Positions 32,451 to 42,063 of a stretch of DNA of 64,000 bases are shown here, piece by piece (the first letter of the stretch is position 1; each line of letters starts with the position of its first letter). Below the pieces are notes generated by a model that made no database searches, was not told the origin of the DNA, and saw nothing but the letters and a program-made list of their open reading frames with translations. Source of the DNA: CAVQXR01 sp963717955. Lineage in GTDB: Bacteria; Actinomycetota; Thermoleophilia; Gaiellales; Gaiellaceae. The translations under genes were made by a program, and so were the position numbers. The DNA lies in the NCBI GenBank assembly GCA_963717955.1, contig CAVQXR010000001.1, positions 1,488,001 to 1,552,000 on the forward strand, read 5' to 3'.

Positions 32451-33707
32451 TCAGTCGCGGCCGAGGACCGGCTGGAACCGCTGCGGGCGGAGATGGTCGA
32501 GGTCGTAGCTCGGAGCGATCCCGGCCACGATCTCGGCGACGAGGCGCCCGGTGATCGGGGCCAGGGTGAGACCCATCGTCGCGTGACCGGTCGCGAGCAC
32601 GAGGTTCTCGACGTGCTCGGGACGCCCGACGATCGGCAGCCCGTCGGGACTGCACGGCCGTAACCCCCGCCAGACCTCGACCGCCCGCCTCCCCTGCAGG
32701 CCCGCGATCCCCCGCGCCCCGGCGCGGACGATCGCGTCGACCCGCGTCCGGCTGACGCGCTCGTCGAGCCCGGAGAGCTCGAGCGTCCCGGCGAGCCGCA
32801 GCCGGCCCGAGAGCGGCGTCGCGACCACGCGCGCCTCGTGCATGGCGACCGGCAGCGACGGGTCGGAGGGCGCCGACTCGTAATCGACGTGGTAGCCCTT
32901 CCCGCCCTCGACCGGTACGAACACGCCCGCCTGCTTCGCGAGCACGGGCGTCCAGGCCCCGGCGGCGAGCACGATCGTGGGCGCCCTGACCTCGGCGGCG
33001 GTGGTCTGCAGCGCCTCGATCCGCCGGTCCCGGCGGCGCAGTGCCAGCACCTCGACGCCGGTGCGGATCTGGACGCCGGCCGCCCGTGCGGCCTCGCCCA
33101 CCGCCTGGACGAACCTCGCCGGATCGCAGTGGGCGTCCCCCGGGTAGTAGACCCCGCCCACCGGCTCGCCGCCGACCGCGGGCTCGAGCGCCCGGACGGC
33201 GGCACGGTCGAGGACCTGCGGTGCGAGCGAGGCCTGCTCGCGCGCCTCCCGCCGAGCGTCCGCGAAGCGGTCCTCGGTCGCGAACACCGTCAGGAGCCCC
33301 CGGCGCTCCAGCCCGAACTCGATACCCGCCTCGGCGAGCTCGGCGAACCGGGCCAGCGAGAGCTCCGACAGCTCCCTGATCACCGTCGCGGCCCGCCGCG
33401 CCCGCCCCGGGGTGCAGGCGGCGACGTACCGGCCGAGCCAGGGGAGCAGCTGCGGCCGCGGGCGGAGGTAGAAGGGGCTGTCGGGCCTCGTCAGGTACGA
33501 GAGGCCCGCACGCAGGGCCGCGGGCGTCGCGATCGGCGCGGAGTGGCCCGGGCAGATGAGCCCCGCGCTCCCGGACGAGCAGCCCGCCCCCAGCGCGGCT
33601 CCGCGCTCGAGCAGGGTGACCGAGGCGCCCCCGGCGGCGAGCTCGAGCGCGCAGCAGACACCGATCGCGCCGCCGCCGACGACCAGGACGTCGGGCGATC
33701 CGCTCAC
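32451..33707 (-). CDS. FAD-dependent D-amino-acid dehydrogenase / oxidase (DadA family)
   Basis: 418 aa DAO-fold flavoprotein: dinucleotide motif VVGGGAIGVCCALELA, family motif SSGSAGLICPG, VLAAGAWTP, and a C-terminal RPCSPDGLPIVGR and TGHATMGLTLAP. Oxidises D-amino acids or related secondary amines. Start GTG at 33707 overlaps the racemase stop (GTGA). As last gene of the hydantoin operon it would take the amino acid released from the hydantoin ring. DadA versus glycine/sarcosine oxidase cannot be settled. Confidence 0.83.
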   Translation of the reverse strand: MSGSPDVLVVGGGAIGVCCALELAAGGASVTLLERGAALGAGCSSGSAGLICPGHSAPIATPAALRAGLSYLTRPDSPFYLRPRPQLLPWLGRYVAACTPGRARRAATVIRELSELSLARFAELAEAGIEFGLERRGLLTVFATEDRFADARREAREQASLAPQVLDRAAVRALEPAVGGEPVGGVYYPGDAHCDPARFVQAVGEAARAAGVQIRTGVEVLALRRRDRRIEALQTTAAEVRAPTIVLAAGAWTPVLAKQAGVFVPVEGGKGYHVDYESAPSDPSLPVAMHEARVVATPLSGRLRLAGTLELSGLDERVSRTRVDAIVRAGARGIAGLQGRRAVEVWRGLRPCSPDGLPIVGRPEHVENLVLATGHATMGLTLAPITGRLVAEIVAGIAPSYDLDHLRPQRFQPVLGRD

Positions 33708-34441
33708 GCGCCGGACGGCACGCCACCGTGCGGGTAGTTCACGTACTCCTTCGGCTCCGGCTCCCTGAAGGCGGCGGCGCGGCTCGTCGCAAGGCCGTAG
33801 TCGACGATCCCCTCGACGAGCTTGACGGCGCAGGCCACGCCGTCGAGCACCGGGACGCCAACCTCAGCCTCGACGACCTTGTCGAGCGGCCCCATGCCGG
33901 CGCACCCGAGGCAGATCGCCTCCGCCCCGTCCTCGGCGACGGCCTGCCGCGCCGCGGCGACGATCTCCCGGCACGCCGCCGTCGGGTCGCGCTCGCAGTC
34001 GAGCACCGAGAGCGGGGTCGTGCGGATCGACGCGCAGCGGGCCTCGAGCCCGTGGCGCCGGACCATGTCCTCGAGCATCGGCTTCACCCGCGGCAGCACC
34101 GTGACGATCGAGAAGCGGTGCCCCACCGTGCAGGCCATGAGCATCGCCGCCTCGGCGATCCCCACGACGGGCACCGGTGAGATCTCCCGGGCGGCCGAGA
34201 GCCCCGGGTCGCCGAAGCAGGCGATGACCACGCCGTCGAACCCGTCGGCACGCTCGCGGATCGTCTCGAGAGTCGCGACGGCCGCGAGCTCCTCCTCGTA
34301 GTGGCCCTCGATCGAGCGGGGCCCCCAGTCCGGGGACGTGACCTCGATCTCCGTGCCCGCCCGCGCGTACCGGCGAGCCTCCTCGCCGATGTCGCGGGTC
34401 ATCTCCTCGCTCGTGTTCGGGTTGATGACGAGGATTCGCAT
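33704..34441 (-). CDS. Hydantoin / Asp-Glu racemase family protein
   Basis: 245 aa. Both catalytic cysteines of hydantoin racemase are at the expected sites: Cys75 in IACFGDP and Cys180 in CLGCAGMG. N-terminus RILVINPNTS is typical. Converts one hydantoin enantiomer to the other, so both feed the hydantoinase encoded upstream. ATG at 34441 has a good SD (GGGAGG). Confidence 0.9.
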   Translation of the reverse strand: MRILVINPNTSEEMTRDIGEEARRYARAGTEIEVTSPDWGPRSIEGHYEEELAAVATLETIRERADGFDGVVIACFGDPGLSAAREISPVPVVGIAEAAMLMACTVGHRFSIVTVLPRVKPMLEDMVRRHGLEARCASIRTTPLSVLDCERDPTAACREIVAAARQAVAEDGAEAICLGCAGMGPLDKVVEAEVGVPVLDGVACAVKLVEGIVDYGLATSRAAAFREPEPKEYVNYPHGGVPSGA

Positions 34442-34483
34442 GTGCGCCTCCCTGCGGTCGACCGGGCCGGTCGTGCCCCGGCA

Positions 34484-36212
34484 TTACCGGTACCCGGGGT
34501 AGTCCCTCCTCGCCCCCTCCCGGGAGAGAAGGCCGTCCTCGATGTCGCGGCGGATCGCCGCCGGGTCGCGCCGGGCGGGGTCGCCGTAGCCGCCGCCCGA
34601 CGGGCGCGACGAGGCGGAGCACGTCGCCCGCCGCTGCGCCTTGCGGTAGGGGATCTTCGACGGGCAGCGCCGCTCGCGATCGGTGCCCGGGTTGAGCACG
34701 ACCTCGCCGGGGGTGCCGTCCCCGCCGCCGAACAGGCCCGGCGGGCGCGACCTCGTTGCCGTCGCCCTCGAGCGAGAAGCCGCCCGGCTCGAGGAACTCG
34801 ATCTCGCGGATCGAGCCGAGGCCGCCGCGCCAGCGCCCGGCGCCGGCGCCGTCCTCGCGCAGCTCGTACCGCGGTCACCCGCAGCGGGTAGTGCGACTCG
34901 ATGTCCTCGATCGGGTTGTTGCGCGTGTTCGCGTAGAGGGTGTCGACCGCGTCGAGGCCGTCCTTGCCGGCCGGCCGCCGTAGCTCCCCTCCTGGATGTC
35001 CATGTAGCACCCAGTGCTCGCCGCCGCGCGAGGCCCGAGAACGCGACGACCTTGAGGTTGCCGACGCCCGCGCTCACGTTGTCCGGGCACGACCGGCGCG
35101 AGCGCGCGCATGACCGTGTCGGCGACGATGTTGCCCGGGCAGAAGCGCGCGATCGTCGGCGCCGGGAAGCGCGGGTTGGCGAGGCAGCCCTCCGGCGCGG
35201 TGATCGTGATCGGCCGGAAGAGGCCCGAGTTCGTCGGCACCGGCTCGTGCGCGGCCGAGTCGAGCAGGATCGAGCGCAGCGTCAGGTAGATCGCGATGTC
35301 GACCGTGCCCTCGAACGGCATGTTGATCGGCAGGTCGACCTGCGGCGAGGTGCCGGTCGAGGTCGACGTGGATGTCCGAGCCCGTCGATCGTCACGGCGA
35401 CCTTGATCACGCAGGTCGCGGTAGGCCGGGTCGGGATGGTCGAGGAAGCCGTCGATGCGGCCCTCGGCCTCGTAGCGTGCCGTCGGGCAGCTGCTCGATC
35501 TCGCGGCGCAGCATCCGCTCGGAGTAGTCCATGAGGTCCTCGCACGCCGCCCGGACCGTCTCGAGCCCGTAGCGCTCGACCAGCTCGACGAAGCGCTCGG
35601 CGCCGATCCTGCGCGGCCGCGACCTGCGCCTCCATGTCGCCGACGACGAGCTTGGGCGCGCGGCATGTTGTCGCGCAGGAGCCGCCAGACCCACTCGTTG
35701 CGGCGGCCCTCCTCCTCGATCTTGATCGCGTTGAACTGCAGCCCCTCGGCGTACGCGTCGGTCGCGTCGACGATGCCGCAGGTGCCGGGCGTGAGCGCGC
35801 CGAGGTCGAGGTGGTGCGCGGTCGTGGCCGAGAAGCCGACGAGCTCGCCGCCGTGGAAGACCGGCACGACGAACGCCGACGTCGGGCTGGTGCGAGGCGC
35901 CGTAGTACGGCGTGGTTGTGGATGACGACGTCGCCGGGGCGCCACTCCTCGCCGAGCTCGGCGAAGCGGCGGTTGATGCCCGCGGATGTAGCCCGGGATC
36001 GGGCCCGACTGGAGCGGCGTCGACTGCGTCGACTCGCAGAGCTGGCGGCCCTCGTCGTCGCAGATCACGCAGCCGAAGTCCTCGGACTCGCGGATGATCG
36101 ACGAGTACGACATGCGGGCCAGCTTGTGGCCCATCTCGACGCGCGATCGAGTCGAGCGCGCCGCCGATGACGGCGCGCGTGATCGGGTCGATGCGGGTCG
36201 CGGCGTGCTCAT
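34484..36212 (-). CDS. hyuB: Hydantoinase/oxoprolinase subunit B, many frame changes
   Basis: Pieces of one HyuB protein lie in all three minus frames, in order: EMGHKLARMSYSSIIRESED, GYIRG, FVVPVFHGGELVGFS, TAHHLDLGALTPGTCGI, RIGAERFVELVERYGL, GFLDHPDPAYRD, VDLPINMPFEGTVDIAIYLT, PRFPAPTIARFCPGN, NLKVVAFSGL, YMDIQEGSYGGRP, DAVDTLYANTRNNPIEDIE, and the end GARRDYPGYR. Frames follow a regular cycle that fits repeated +1 insertions of G or C. Residue conservation between breaks is excellent, so the true gene is probably intact at about 570 aa. Start ATG at 36212 overlaps hyuA (ATGA). With HyuA it opens hydantoin or oxoproline rings using ATP. Confidence 0.8.
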
Positions 36213-38296
36213 CGGGCGCTCCGACGAGGACGAGGCTCCCGACGCGTCGGCGCGCGCGGCCCAGCCGGGCGGGACGACGACGGTCGTGTCGCGCTGGAAG
36301 ACGATGGCCGGCCCGGGGATCGGCTCGTCGAGCGGGCAGGCGCGCGCGCTCGCAGGAAGCGCGTCGGCAGCGGACTCGAGCTGCCCGTCGCGACGGAAGA
36401 CGCTCTCGCCCTCGCCGAGCGTCGCCTCCAGAGCGTGCCCGAGCCGACGGCGCAGCGCGCTCGAGCTTCGGGCGGCGCGCCGAGCGCCGTCACGCGCGCG
36501 TTGACGATCTCGATCGGGTCGCGGAACGCATGGCCGTACTCCTGCTCGTGCAGGCGCGTGGAACGCCGTCGAGCGCGCCTCGGCTCGAACCGCCCGTCGG
36601 GCAGCGGCACGCGCAGCTCGTAGCCCTGCCCGACGTAGCGGCAGTCGAGCGCCGCCTCGACGCTGATCGTCGTCGTCCGGAACGCCGTCGCGCGCGCAGG
36701 CGGCGCGCGCAGCTCGGCGGCGAGCTCGCCGAGGTCCCGGTTCAGCGCGCTCCTCGTCGATCGCGCCCTCGACCATGAAGACCGTGCGCATCTGGTCGTA
36801 GCTTCAGGTCGCTCGTCAGCAGGCCGGTCGGCCGAGGTGATGCCCGGGTGCGGCGGCACGAGCACCTCGGGGATGTCGAGCGAGTCGGCGACCTCGGCCG
36901 CGTGCAGCGGGCCGGCGCCGCCGAAGGCGACGAGCGCGAAGTCGCGCGGGTCGTGGCCCTTCTGGACCGTGCGCGAGCGGATCGCCCGCGCCATGTTCGC
37001 GTTCGCGATCGTGACGATCCCCTCCGCCGCCTCGAGCAGGCCCATGCCGAGCCGGTCGGCGAGACCGCCGACGGCCTGCGTCGGCGCGCGTCGCGGTCGA
37101 GCGGCATCTCGCCGCCGAGGAAGCGCTCCGGGTCGATCCGGCCGAGCACGACGTGCGCGTCGGTGATCGTCGGCTCCGTCGCCGCCGAGGCCGTAGCAGG
37201 CCGGGCCCGGGTCGGCGCCGGCGCTGCGCGGCCCGACGCGGAACGCGCCGCCCTCGTCGACGTAGGCGATCGAGCCGCCGCCGGCGCCGATCGTGTGGAT
37301 GTCGATCATCGGCACGAGCAGCGGGTAGCCGGCGACCGCGGTGTCGCGCGCCGAGGCCTCGGCGATCCCGCGCTCGGTGACGATCCCGATGTCGGCCGAC
37401 GTGCCGCCCATGTCGAAGGTGATCAGGCGGCTCGCGCCCGGCGAGCTCGCCCGCCCAGAGGCCCGCCGAGCACGCCGGCGGCCGGGCCCGGAGAGCAGCA
37501 GCGTCACCGGCCGCTCGGCGGCGGCCTGCGAGCGCTCGCGACGCCGCCGTTCGACATCATCACGTGCAGGTCGCCGGCCACGCCCTCGCGCGGCGAGCGC
37601 GCCGGTCGAGCCGCTCGAGGTAGCGGCCGGTCCCCGGGCCGACGAACGCGTTCATGCACGCCGTCGTGAAGCGCTCGAACTCGCGGAACTGCGGGAAGAT
37701 GTCGGCGCTCGACGTGACGAACGCGCCGGGCATCTCCTCGCGCACGATCTCGGCCGCGCGCCGCTCGTGCGCCGGGTTGAGGTACGAGAACAGGAAGCAG
37801 ACCGCGACCGCCTCGACGCCGGCCTCGCGCGAGCTCGCGCGCCGCGCGCGCGCACGTCGTCCTCGTCGAGCGGCTCGAGCGACCTCGCCCGTCGGCGGCA
37901 CGATCCGCTCGCGCGACGACCTTGCGGTGCGCGACGCCGCACGAACGGGCGCGCCTGCCACGGGATGTCCTGCATGATCGAGTAGTGCTGCGGGCGCTGG
38001 TGGCGGCCGATGTGGACGACGTCGCGGAAGCCCTCGGTCGTGATCATCCCGGCCGCGGCGCCGCGGTGCTCGAGCACGGCGTTCGTGGCGACGGTCGTGC
38101 CGTGGAAGACGCCGTCGACGTCGCGCCGGCTCGATCCCGGCCTCGCCGCAGAGCTCGACGCAGCCCGGTCGACGATCGCGCGACCCGGGTCGTCCGGCGT
38201 CGAGCGGACCTTGTGGACGTGCGACGGCCCCGACTCCGTGTCGTAGAGCATGAAGTCGGTGAACGTGCCGCCGATGTCGACGCCGACCACGCGCAC
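36209..38296 (-). CDS. hyuA: Hydantoinase/oxoprolinase subunit A, many frame changes
   Basis: N-terminus VRVVGVDIGGTFTDFMLYD is the ATPase-like start of HyuA. Further pieces in changing frames are VDGVFHGTTVATNAVLEHRG, GMITTEGFRDVVHIGRHQRP, GVEAVAVCFLFSYLNPAHE, FERFTTACMNAFVGPGTG, MGGTSADIGIV, IGAGGGSIAYVD, ARAIRSRTVQKGHDPRDFAL and AFGGAGPLHAAEVADSL. Size (about 690 codons) is normal. The start GTG at 38296 lies seven bases after AGGAG. ATP-binding subunit of the ring-opening amidase. As in hyuB the breaks look like sequence error, not decay. Confidence 0.8.
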
Positions 38297-38582
38297 GTCT
38301 ACGCTCCTGACCCGCGTGCGGCGGCGCGGCCGGCCGCCTGCGGCTTCGACCGGACCCGCGTCGGTGCCCCATGCATGCTCGCAGGAGCGTACCCGCTCCC
38401 TCGCCGGGGCGGCCGCCCACCGCGACGGAGCCGCCGCACGGGGCGCGCTATGGTTCGTGCGTCTCGCCGGCGGCCCGGCGCGGCCTGCACCCCGAACGGG
38501 TTTCGCTCGTACCCGGTTCGCCGATGGGACAGCGGGATGCGGATCGAAAAGGCGACGCGCCGCGGCGGCCCGCCGGCGTAAG

Positions 38583-38588
38583 TACGCT
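38583..38588 (+). promoter_or_regulatory. -10 box of the methyltransferase gene at 38595
   Basis: TACGCT, six bases before GTG. Confidence 0.45.
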
Positions 38589-38594
38589 GCCGTC

Positions 38595-39458
38595 GTGCCG
38601 GAACCGCCGCGCTCGGAGCACGGGGGGATGAGCCTTGGCGGCCGGGCGCGCCGCCTGGCCATCTGGGTCTTCGGCCCGCAGCTCACGGCGCAGTACCTCC
38701 CCGCCCTCCGCGCCCGTGGGCGGAGCGTGCGCTACGACCCGAAAACGTCGTGGACGCGACGGTACGAGCGGGTGCTCGCGGACGGCGAACTCGAGGACGC
38801 GACGACGATCAAGCGCGACGCGAACCCGCTCCGCACGCGCTACCACTACAACGCGGTCGAGAACGCGATCCTCGAGCACGCGCTGCGCCGGGGGCTGCCG
38901 GAGCGGCCGTCGGTGCTCGACATCGGCGCCGGCTCCGGCCACTGGGTCGACTTCTACCGGGCAGCCTTCAGCGCGCGCGAGGTCGTAGGGGTCGAGATCT
39001 CCGGCCCGGCCGCGGAGGCTCTCTCCGCCTCCTACGCGGACGTGCCGGAGGTGGAGATCGTCCACGCCGACGTGACGGACGAGGGCTTCGCGCTCGAGCA
39101 GCGCTTCGACGTCGTGAACGCCGTCGACATCCTCTTCCACGTCGTGGACGACGACGCCTGGCTACGGACGGTGAGGCGGCTTGCGACGCACCTCGCCCCG
39201 GGCGGGCGGCTCGTCGTCGCCGAGCACGTCGGGCTCCTCTGCCACGACGCAGGCTTCCGCCGGCCAAACCCGCAGCGGGGCGAGGAGGCGGGGCCCGACC
39301 GGACGGTGGTGACGAAGCGCGTGCGCTCGCCCCGGGCGTGGCGAGCCTGCGCACGGGCGGCCGGGCTGGCCGTCCTCGACTCGGCGCGGATCCGCAAGAG
39401 CAGGGCCCAGCCGACCCCGGCCAACAGGCTGCTCGTCCTCGGCGCGCGCGATGGGTGA
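38595..39458 (+). CDS. Class I SAM-dependent methyltransferase
   Basis: 287 aa. Rossmann core with VLDIGAGSGHWVDFYR (motif I), VVGVEISGPAAEALS, FDVVNAVDILFHVVDDDAW and LAPGGRLVVAEHVG. A 95-residue N-terminal part with YDPKTSWTRRYERVLADGEL precedes it. GTG at 38595 is chosen from promoter spacing; ATG at 38628 is an alternative. Substrate unknown. From 39459 to 39627 I see nothing recognisable. Confidence 0.78.
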   Translation: MPEPPRSEHGGMSLGGRARRLAIWVFGPQLTAQYLPALRARGRSVRYDPKTSWTRRYERVLADGELEDATTIKRDANPLRTRYHYNAVENAILEHALRRGLPERPSVLDIGAGSGHWVDFYRAAFSAREVVGVEISGPAAEALSASYADVPEVEIVHADVTDEGFALEQRFDVVNAVDILFHVVDDDAWLRTVRRLATHLAPGGRLVVAEHVGLLCHDAGFRRPNPQRGEEAGPDRTVVTKRVRSPRAWRACARAAGLAVLDSARIRKSRAQPTPANRLLVLGARDG

Positions 39459-39627
39459 GCGCTTCGGCGCCGCGGGAGCTTGTTCGTACGACCAGCGCGC
39501 GATCGAGTGTGACCCGCTCGGCGTGGCCGTCCCGATCCTCGACGCGCGCCACAGCTAGCACGGCGATCCGGGCGCGTGAGAGCGGCCCGCCCCACCCGTC
39601 GGAGGAGGGCCGAGCGCCGCGTCGAGG

Positions 39628-40737
39628 CTAGATGCGCCGCGCGCCGATGAAGCTCGACGCGTAGCTGGAGCCCGGCGACATGTCGGAGACCTTCACGACG
39701 TCACCGGTGTGCGGGGCATGGACGAACTGGCCACCGCCGATGTAGATCCCCATGTGCCCGCCGCCGTAGAAGAAGACGAGGTCGCCCGACTGGAGCTGGC
39801 TGTAGGAGATGGCGACCCCCATCTGCCAGAGCGCTCCCGTGTAGTGCGGGAGCCCCGAACGCCCCGCCTGCGCGTACGCCCACACGACGAGGCCGGAGCA
39901 GTCGAAGCCCGAAGGTGACGACCCGCCCCACACGTACGGGACACCGAGCTGGCTCATCGCCGCCCCGACCACGGAGTTGCCGTAGGCGCTCGAAGGAGCT
40001 GTGCCCATGCCCTCCGGCGACGAGATCTGCGCGGGCACGTCGACGACGCTCTCGACGGCCTGTGTCGCGGCGAGTCGACGCTCGGCTTCCGCCTGGAGCC
40101 GGCGCTGGCGCGCTGCCTCCTCGGCCTCGAGCTCGTCGATCTGGCTCTCGATCGTGGACAGGAGCGCCTGACGATCGCCGAGCTGGGACTCGATCGAGGC
40201 GCGCTGGGCCGCCCGCTGTGCGACGAGCTGCTCCTGCTCCCGCTCGGCGCGCTCGAGCTTGCGCTCGCGCAGGGCGATCTCCTTCCGGGCGCGCTCGATC
40301 TCCGCCACGATCCGCGCGTCCTGCTCCGAGATGCGCTTGGTCGAGTCCACCCGATCGAGGAGCTCGTCGAGCGTCGCCGCGCCCAGCAGCACCTCGAGCG
40401 TGGACTCCTCGCCGTTCGTGTAGAGCGCGAGCAGCCGCTCCTGGATGTTCCGCTGCGCGCGCCGGTACGACTGCTTGGCGAGCTGGAGCCGGTGCCGGTT
40501 CGCGGCGATCTCGGCCTCGATCTCCTCGAGCCGCCACGACGCCCCGTTGTAGGCCTCGACCGCCTCCTCGAGCCGGACGTCCATGGCCTCGATCTCCGCC
40601 ATGACGTGCTCGGCCTCGGCGCGCTTGTCGCGGATCTCGGAAGGGGTGCCGAGCGCGGATCCGGTGGCCGCGAGCGTCGCAGCGGCAGCGACGAACGCGA
40701 GTGCGGCAAGCCGCCCGATGGTGCCTCCCCGTATCAA
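39628..40737 (-). CDS. Secreted NlpC/P60 peptidoglycan hydrolase with coiled-coil domain
   Basis: About 369 aa: signal peptide (LAALAFVAAAATLAATGSALG), a long coiled coil (residues 35-230, PcsB/RipA-like), then NlpC/P60 with Cys in PSGFDCSGLVVWAYAQAG, His in GGGHMGIYIGGGQFVHAPH. D-Glu-mDAP type endopeptidase fold acting on wall cross-links. The start is unclear: TTG at 40737 fits the signal peptide, but the only good SD (GGGGAGG at 40723-40729) lies after it and would serve an unusual ATC at 40719. The leader holds a strong hairpin. Confidence 0.85.
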   Translation of the reverse strand: MIRGGTIGRLAALAFVAAAATLAATGSALGTPSEIRDKRAEAEHVMAEIEAMDVRLEEAVEAYNGASWRLEEIEAEIAANRHRLQLAKQSYRRAQRNIQERLLALYTNGEESTLEVLLGAATLDELLDRVDSTKRISEQDARIVAEIERARKEIALRERKLERAEREQEQLVAQRAAQRASIESQLGDRQALLSTIESQIDELEAEEAARQRRLQAEAERRLAATQAVESVVDVPAQISSPEGMGTAPSSAYGNSVVGAAMSQLGVPYVWGGSSPSGFDCSGLVVWAYAQAGRSGLPHYTGALWQMGVAISYSQLQSGDLVFFYGGGHMGIYIGGGQFVHAPHTGDVVKVSDMSPGSSYASSFIGARRI

Positions 40738-40754
40738 CCCATGACCCCGAAACA

Positions 40755-40777
40755 AATGCCGGCACTCAGCCGGCATT
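40755..40777 (-). terminator. Hairpin with U-rich tail in the NlpC/P60 leader (possible attenuator)
   Basis: Minus strand AATGCCGGC-TGAGT-GCCGGCATT, then TGTTTC: a 9-bp perfect stem with the shape of an intrinsic terminator, about 20 bases before the coding start. It lies in an AT-richer leader, so it could attenuate transcription. Confidence 0.55.
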
Positions 40778-41101
40778 CCGCAGGAAATTACCACCCTTCA
40801 CGTCGTAGTGCAAATCGGAACTGTCATTCGTGACGCAATCGCCTCGGTGTTGTGCCGATGGAAACCAGTTGTGCATACCTCGACCCTGATATTCCGCACA
40901 ACTTGTGCAATTCGTCACGACACCGAGATACGGGCCGGTGGAACGCACGCCGGCCGGCCGGCACGACGACCGGGTCGAGCATCGCCTGCCGCCGGGCCTC
41001 CCGGCCCTTCCCGAGCGGGCCCGGCGGCCCTCGTCAACATTGCTTAACACCGCCTTCGCAAGCCCTTCATGTCCCCCAACGGGCCGTTTACGCCTGCCCG
41101 A
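40778..41101. other. AT-richer intergenic region with paired segments, between divergent genes
   Basis: Base composition is clearly less GC-rich than the surroundings. On the minus strand TCGGTGT and CGTGACG are followed by ACACCGA and CGTCACG in that order, which could form a pseudoknot. GCACAA occurs three times and TTGTGC once. It may be a long structured leader of the NlpC/P60 gene. I could not match it to a known riboswitch. Confidence 0.4.
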
Positions 41102-41107
41102 TATAAC
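41102..41107 (+). promoter_or_regulatory. -10 box of the gene at 41115 (leaderless)
   Basis: TATAAC, seven bases before ATG. Confidence 0.55.
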
Positions 41108-41114
41108 GACACCC

Positions 41115-41570
41115 ATGATCCAGCAGGATCAGCAGGCGCTGTCCGAGACCCTTGGCCACCGTTTCGACTGGCTCTGCCGCTGCGAGGGCTTCAGGGTCGA
41201 CTCGCCCGAGGGCAGGTTCGGCGTCGTGGAGGGAGTCATGTTCCGCGTCCGGCCGGACGAGCCGGACGCGCTCATCGTGCGCACCGGCGTCTTCGGGCGC
41301 CGACTCGCGATCGTCCCGATCGAGGACGTCGACGACGTCCTCCCCCGTCGCGAGCGCATCACCCTCCGCGCCGTGCCCGACGTCTCGAGCGGCGACTTCA
41401 TCAGCCAGGTTCGCAATCGGCTGCGGCGCCTCGCGGCCGAGCAGGCCCCGCGCGGCGCCGCTGCGTGCCGTGCCCGCCGGCGACCGCTGACGCCGCCCGC
41501 GCGGCTCAGTTCGCCGTCGGGTCGGCCGGCATCGTCGCGAGCAGCCGGTACCGGCCCCCCTTGCGCGTGA
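41115..41570 (+). CDS. Hypothetical protein with PRC-barrel-like domain
   Basis: Starts MIQQDQQALSETLG; residues 25-90 look like a small beta barrel (GRFGVVEGVMFRVRPDEPDALIV, FGRRLAIVPIEDVDDVLP). The last 35 residues are Arg/Pro-rich and overlap yqgE by 65 bp on the other strand, which suggests the real stop is near 41490 (frame ending VPAGDR) and that one base is wrong near 41450. The start is set by the leaderless promoter. Function unknown. Confidence 0.65.
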   Translation: MIQQDQQALSETLGHRFDWLCRCEGFRVDSPEGRFGVVEGVMFRVRPDEPDALIVRTGVFGRRLAIVPIEDVDDVLPRRERITLRAVPDVSSGDFISQVRNRLRRLAAEQAPRGAAACRARRRPLTPPARLSSPSGRPASSRAAGTGPPCA

Positions 41571-42063
41571 GCACCGTCGCCCAGAGCTCCTCAGGCACGG
41601 CGCAGAAGACGTCGTCGGCCGTCGCCTCCTCGACGATCCAGGCGCCCTCCTCCATCTCACCGTCGAGCTGCCCGGCCGCCCAGCCCGAGTACCCGGCGAA
41701 GACGCGAATCCGGCGCACGCCGCCCTCGAACGAGGCGGGATCGACGTCGGCCCGCAGGTAGCCGACGCTTCCGAACGCCACGGCGGCCGCCTCGGACGGA
41801 TCGTCGAGCTCGGCGAGCGCGACCACCGCCTCCGGTTGCACCGGCCCCCCGACGTGGACGAGGGCGTCGGCGCCCGCGAGCAGCGCGAGGTTCGGCACCG
41901 CGTCGGCGACGCTCACCGACGACGGCCGGTTGAGGACGACGCCCATCGCCCCCTCTGGCGAGTGCTCGGTCACGAGAACGACCGTGCGCCGGAAGTTCGG
42001 GTCGAACATGGCCGGCGAGGAGAGCAGCAGCTGACCGCGCAGGGTGGCCTCCGGTTCGTCCAT
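41506..42063 (-). CDS. yqgE: YqgE/AlgH family protein (UPF0301)
   Basis: 185 aa, the normal size. RGQLLLSSPAMFDPNFRRTVVLVTEHSPEGAMGVVLNRPS is the family signature, with FAGYSGWAAGQLDGE later. Role unclear in the family. ATG at 42063 gives the conserved N-terminus; an upstream ATG would add 16 unlikely residues. Confidence 0.9.
   Translation of the reverse strand: MDEPEATLRGQLLLSSPAMFDPNFRRTVVLVTEHSPEGAMGVVLNRPSSVSVADAVPNLALLAGADALVHVGGPVQPEAVVALAELDDPSEAAAVAFGSVGYLRADVDPASFEGGVRRIRVFAGYSGWAAGQLDGEMEEGAWIVEEATADDVFCAVPEELWATVLTRKGGRYRLLATMPADPTAN

Noticed and set aside
34484..38296. hyuA and hyuB as decaying pseudogenes
   Set aside because: Only insertion-type frame changes, no in-frame stops within the true-frame pieces, and catalytic regions fully conserved; sequence error explains it better.
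40778..41101. c-di-AMP (ydaO) riboswitch upstream of the NlpC/P60 gene
   Set aside because: The family context invites it, but I could not find the known conserved segments, so only a generic structured leader is reported.
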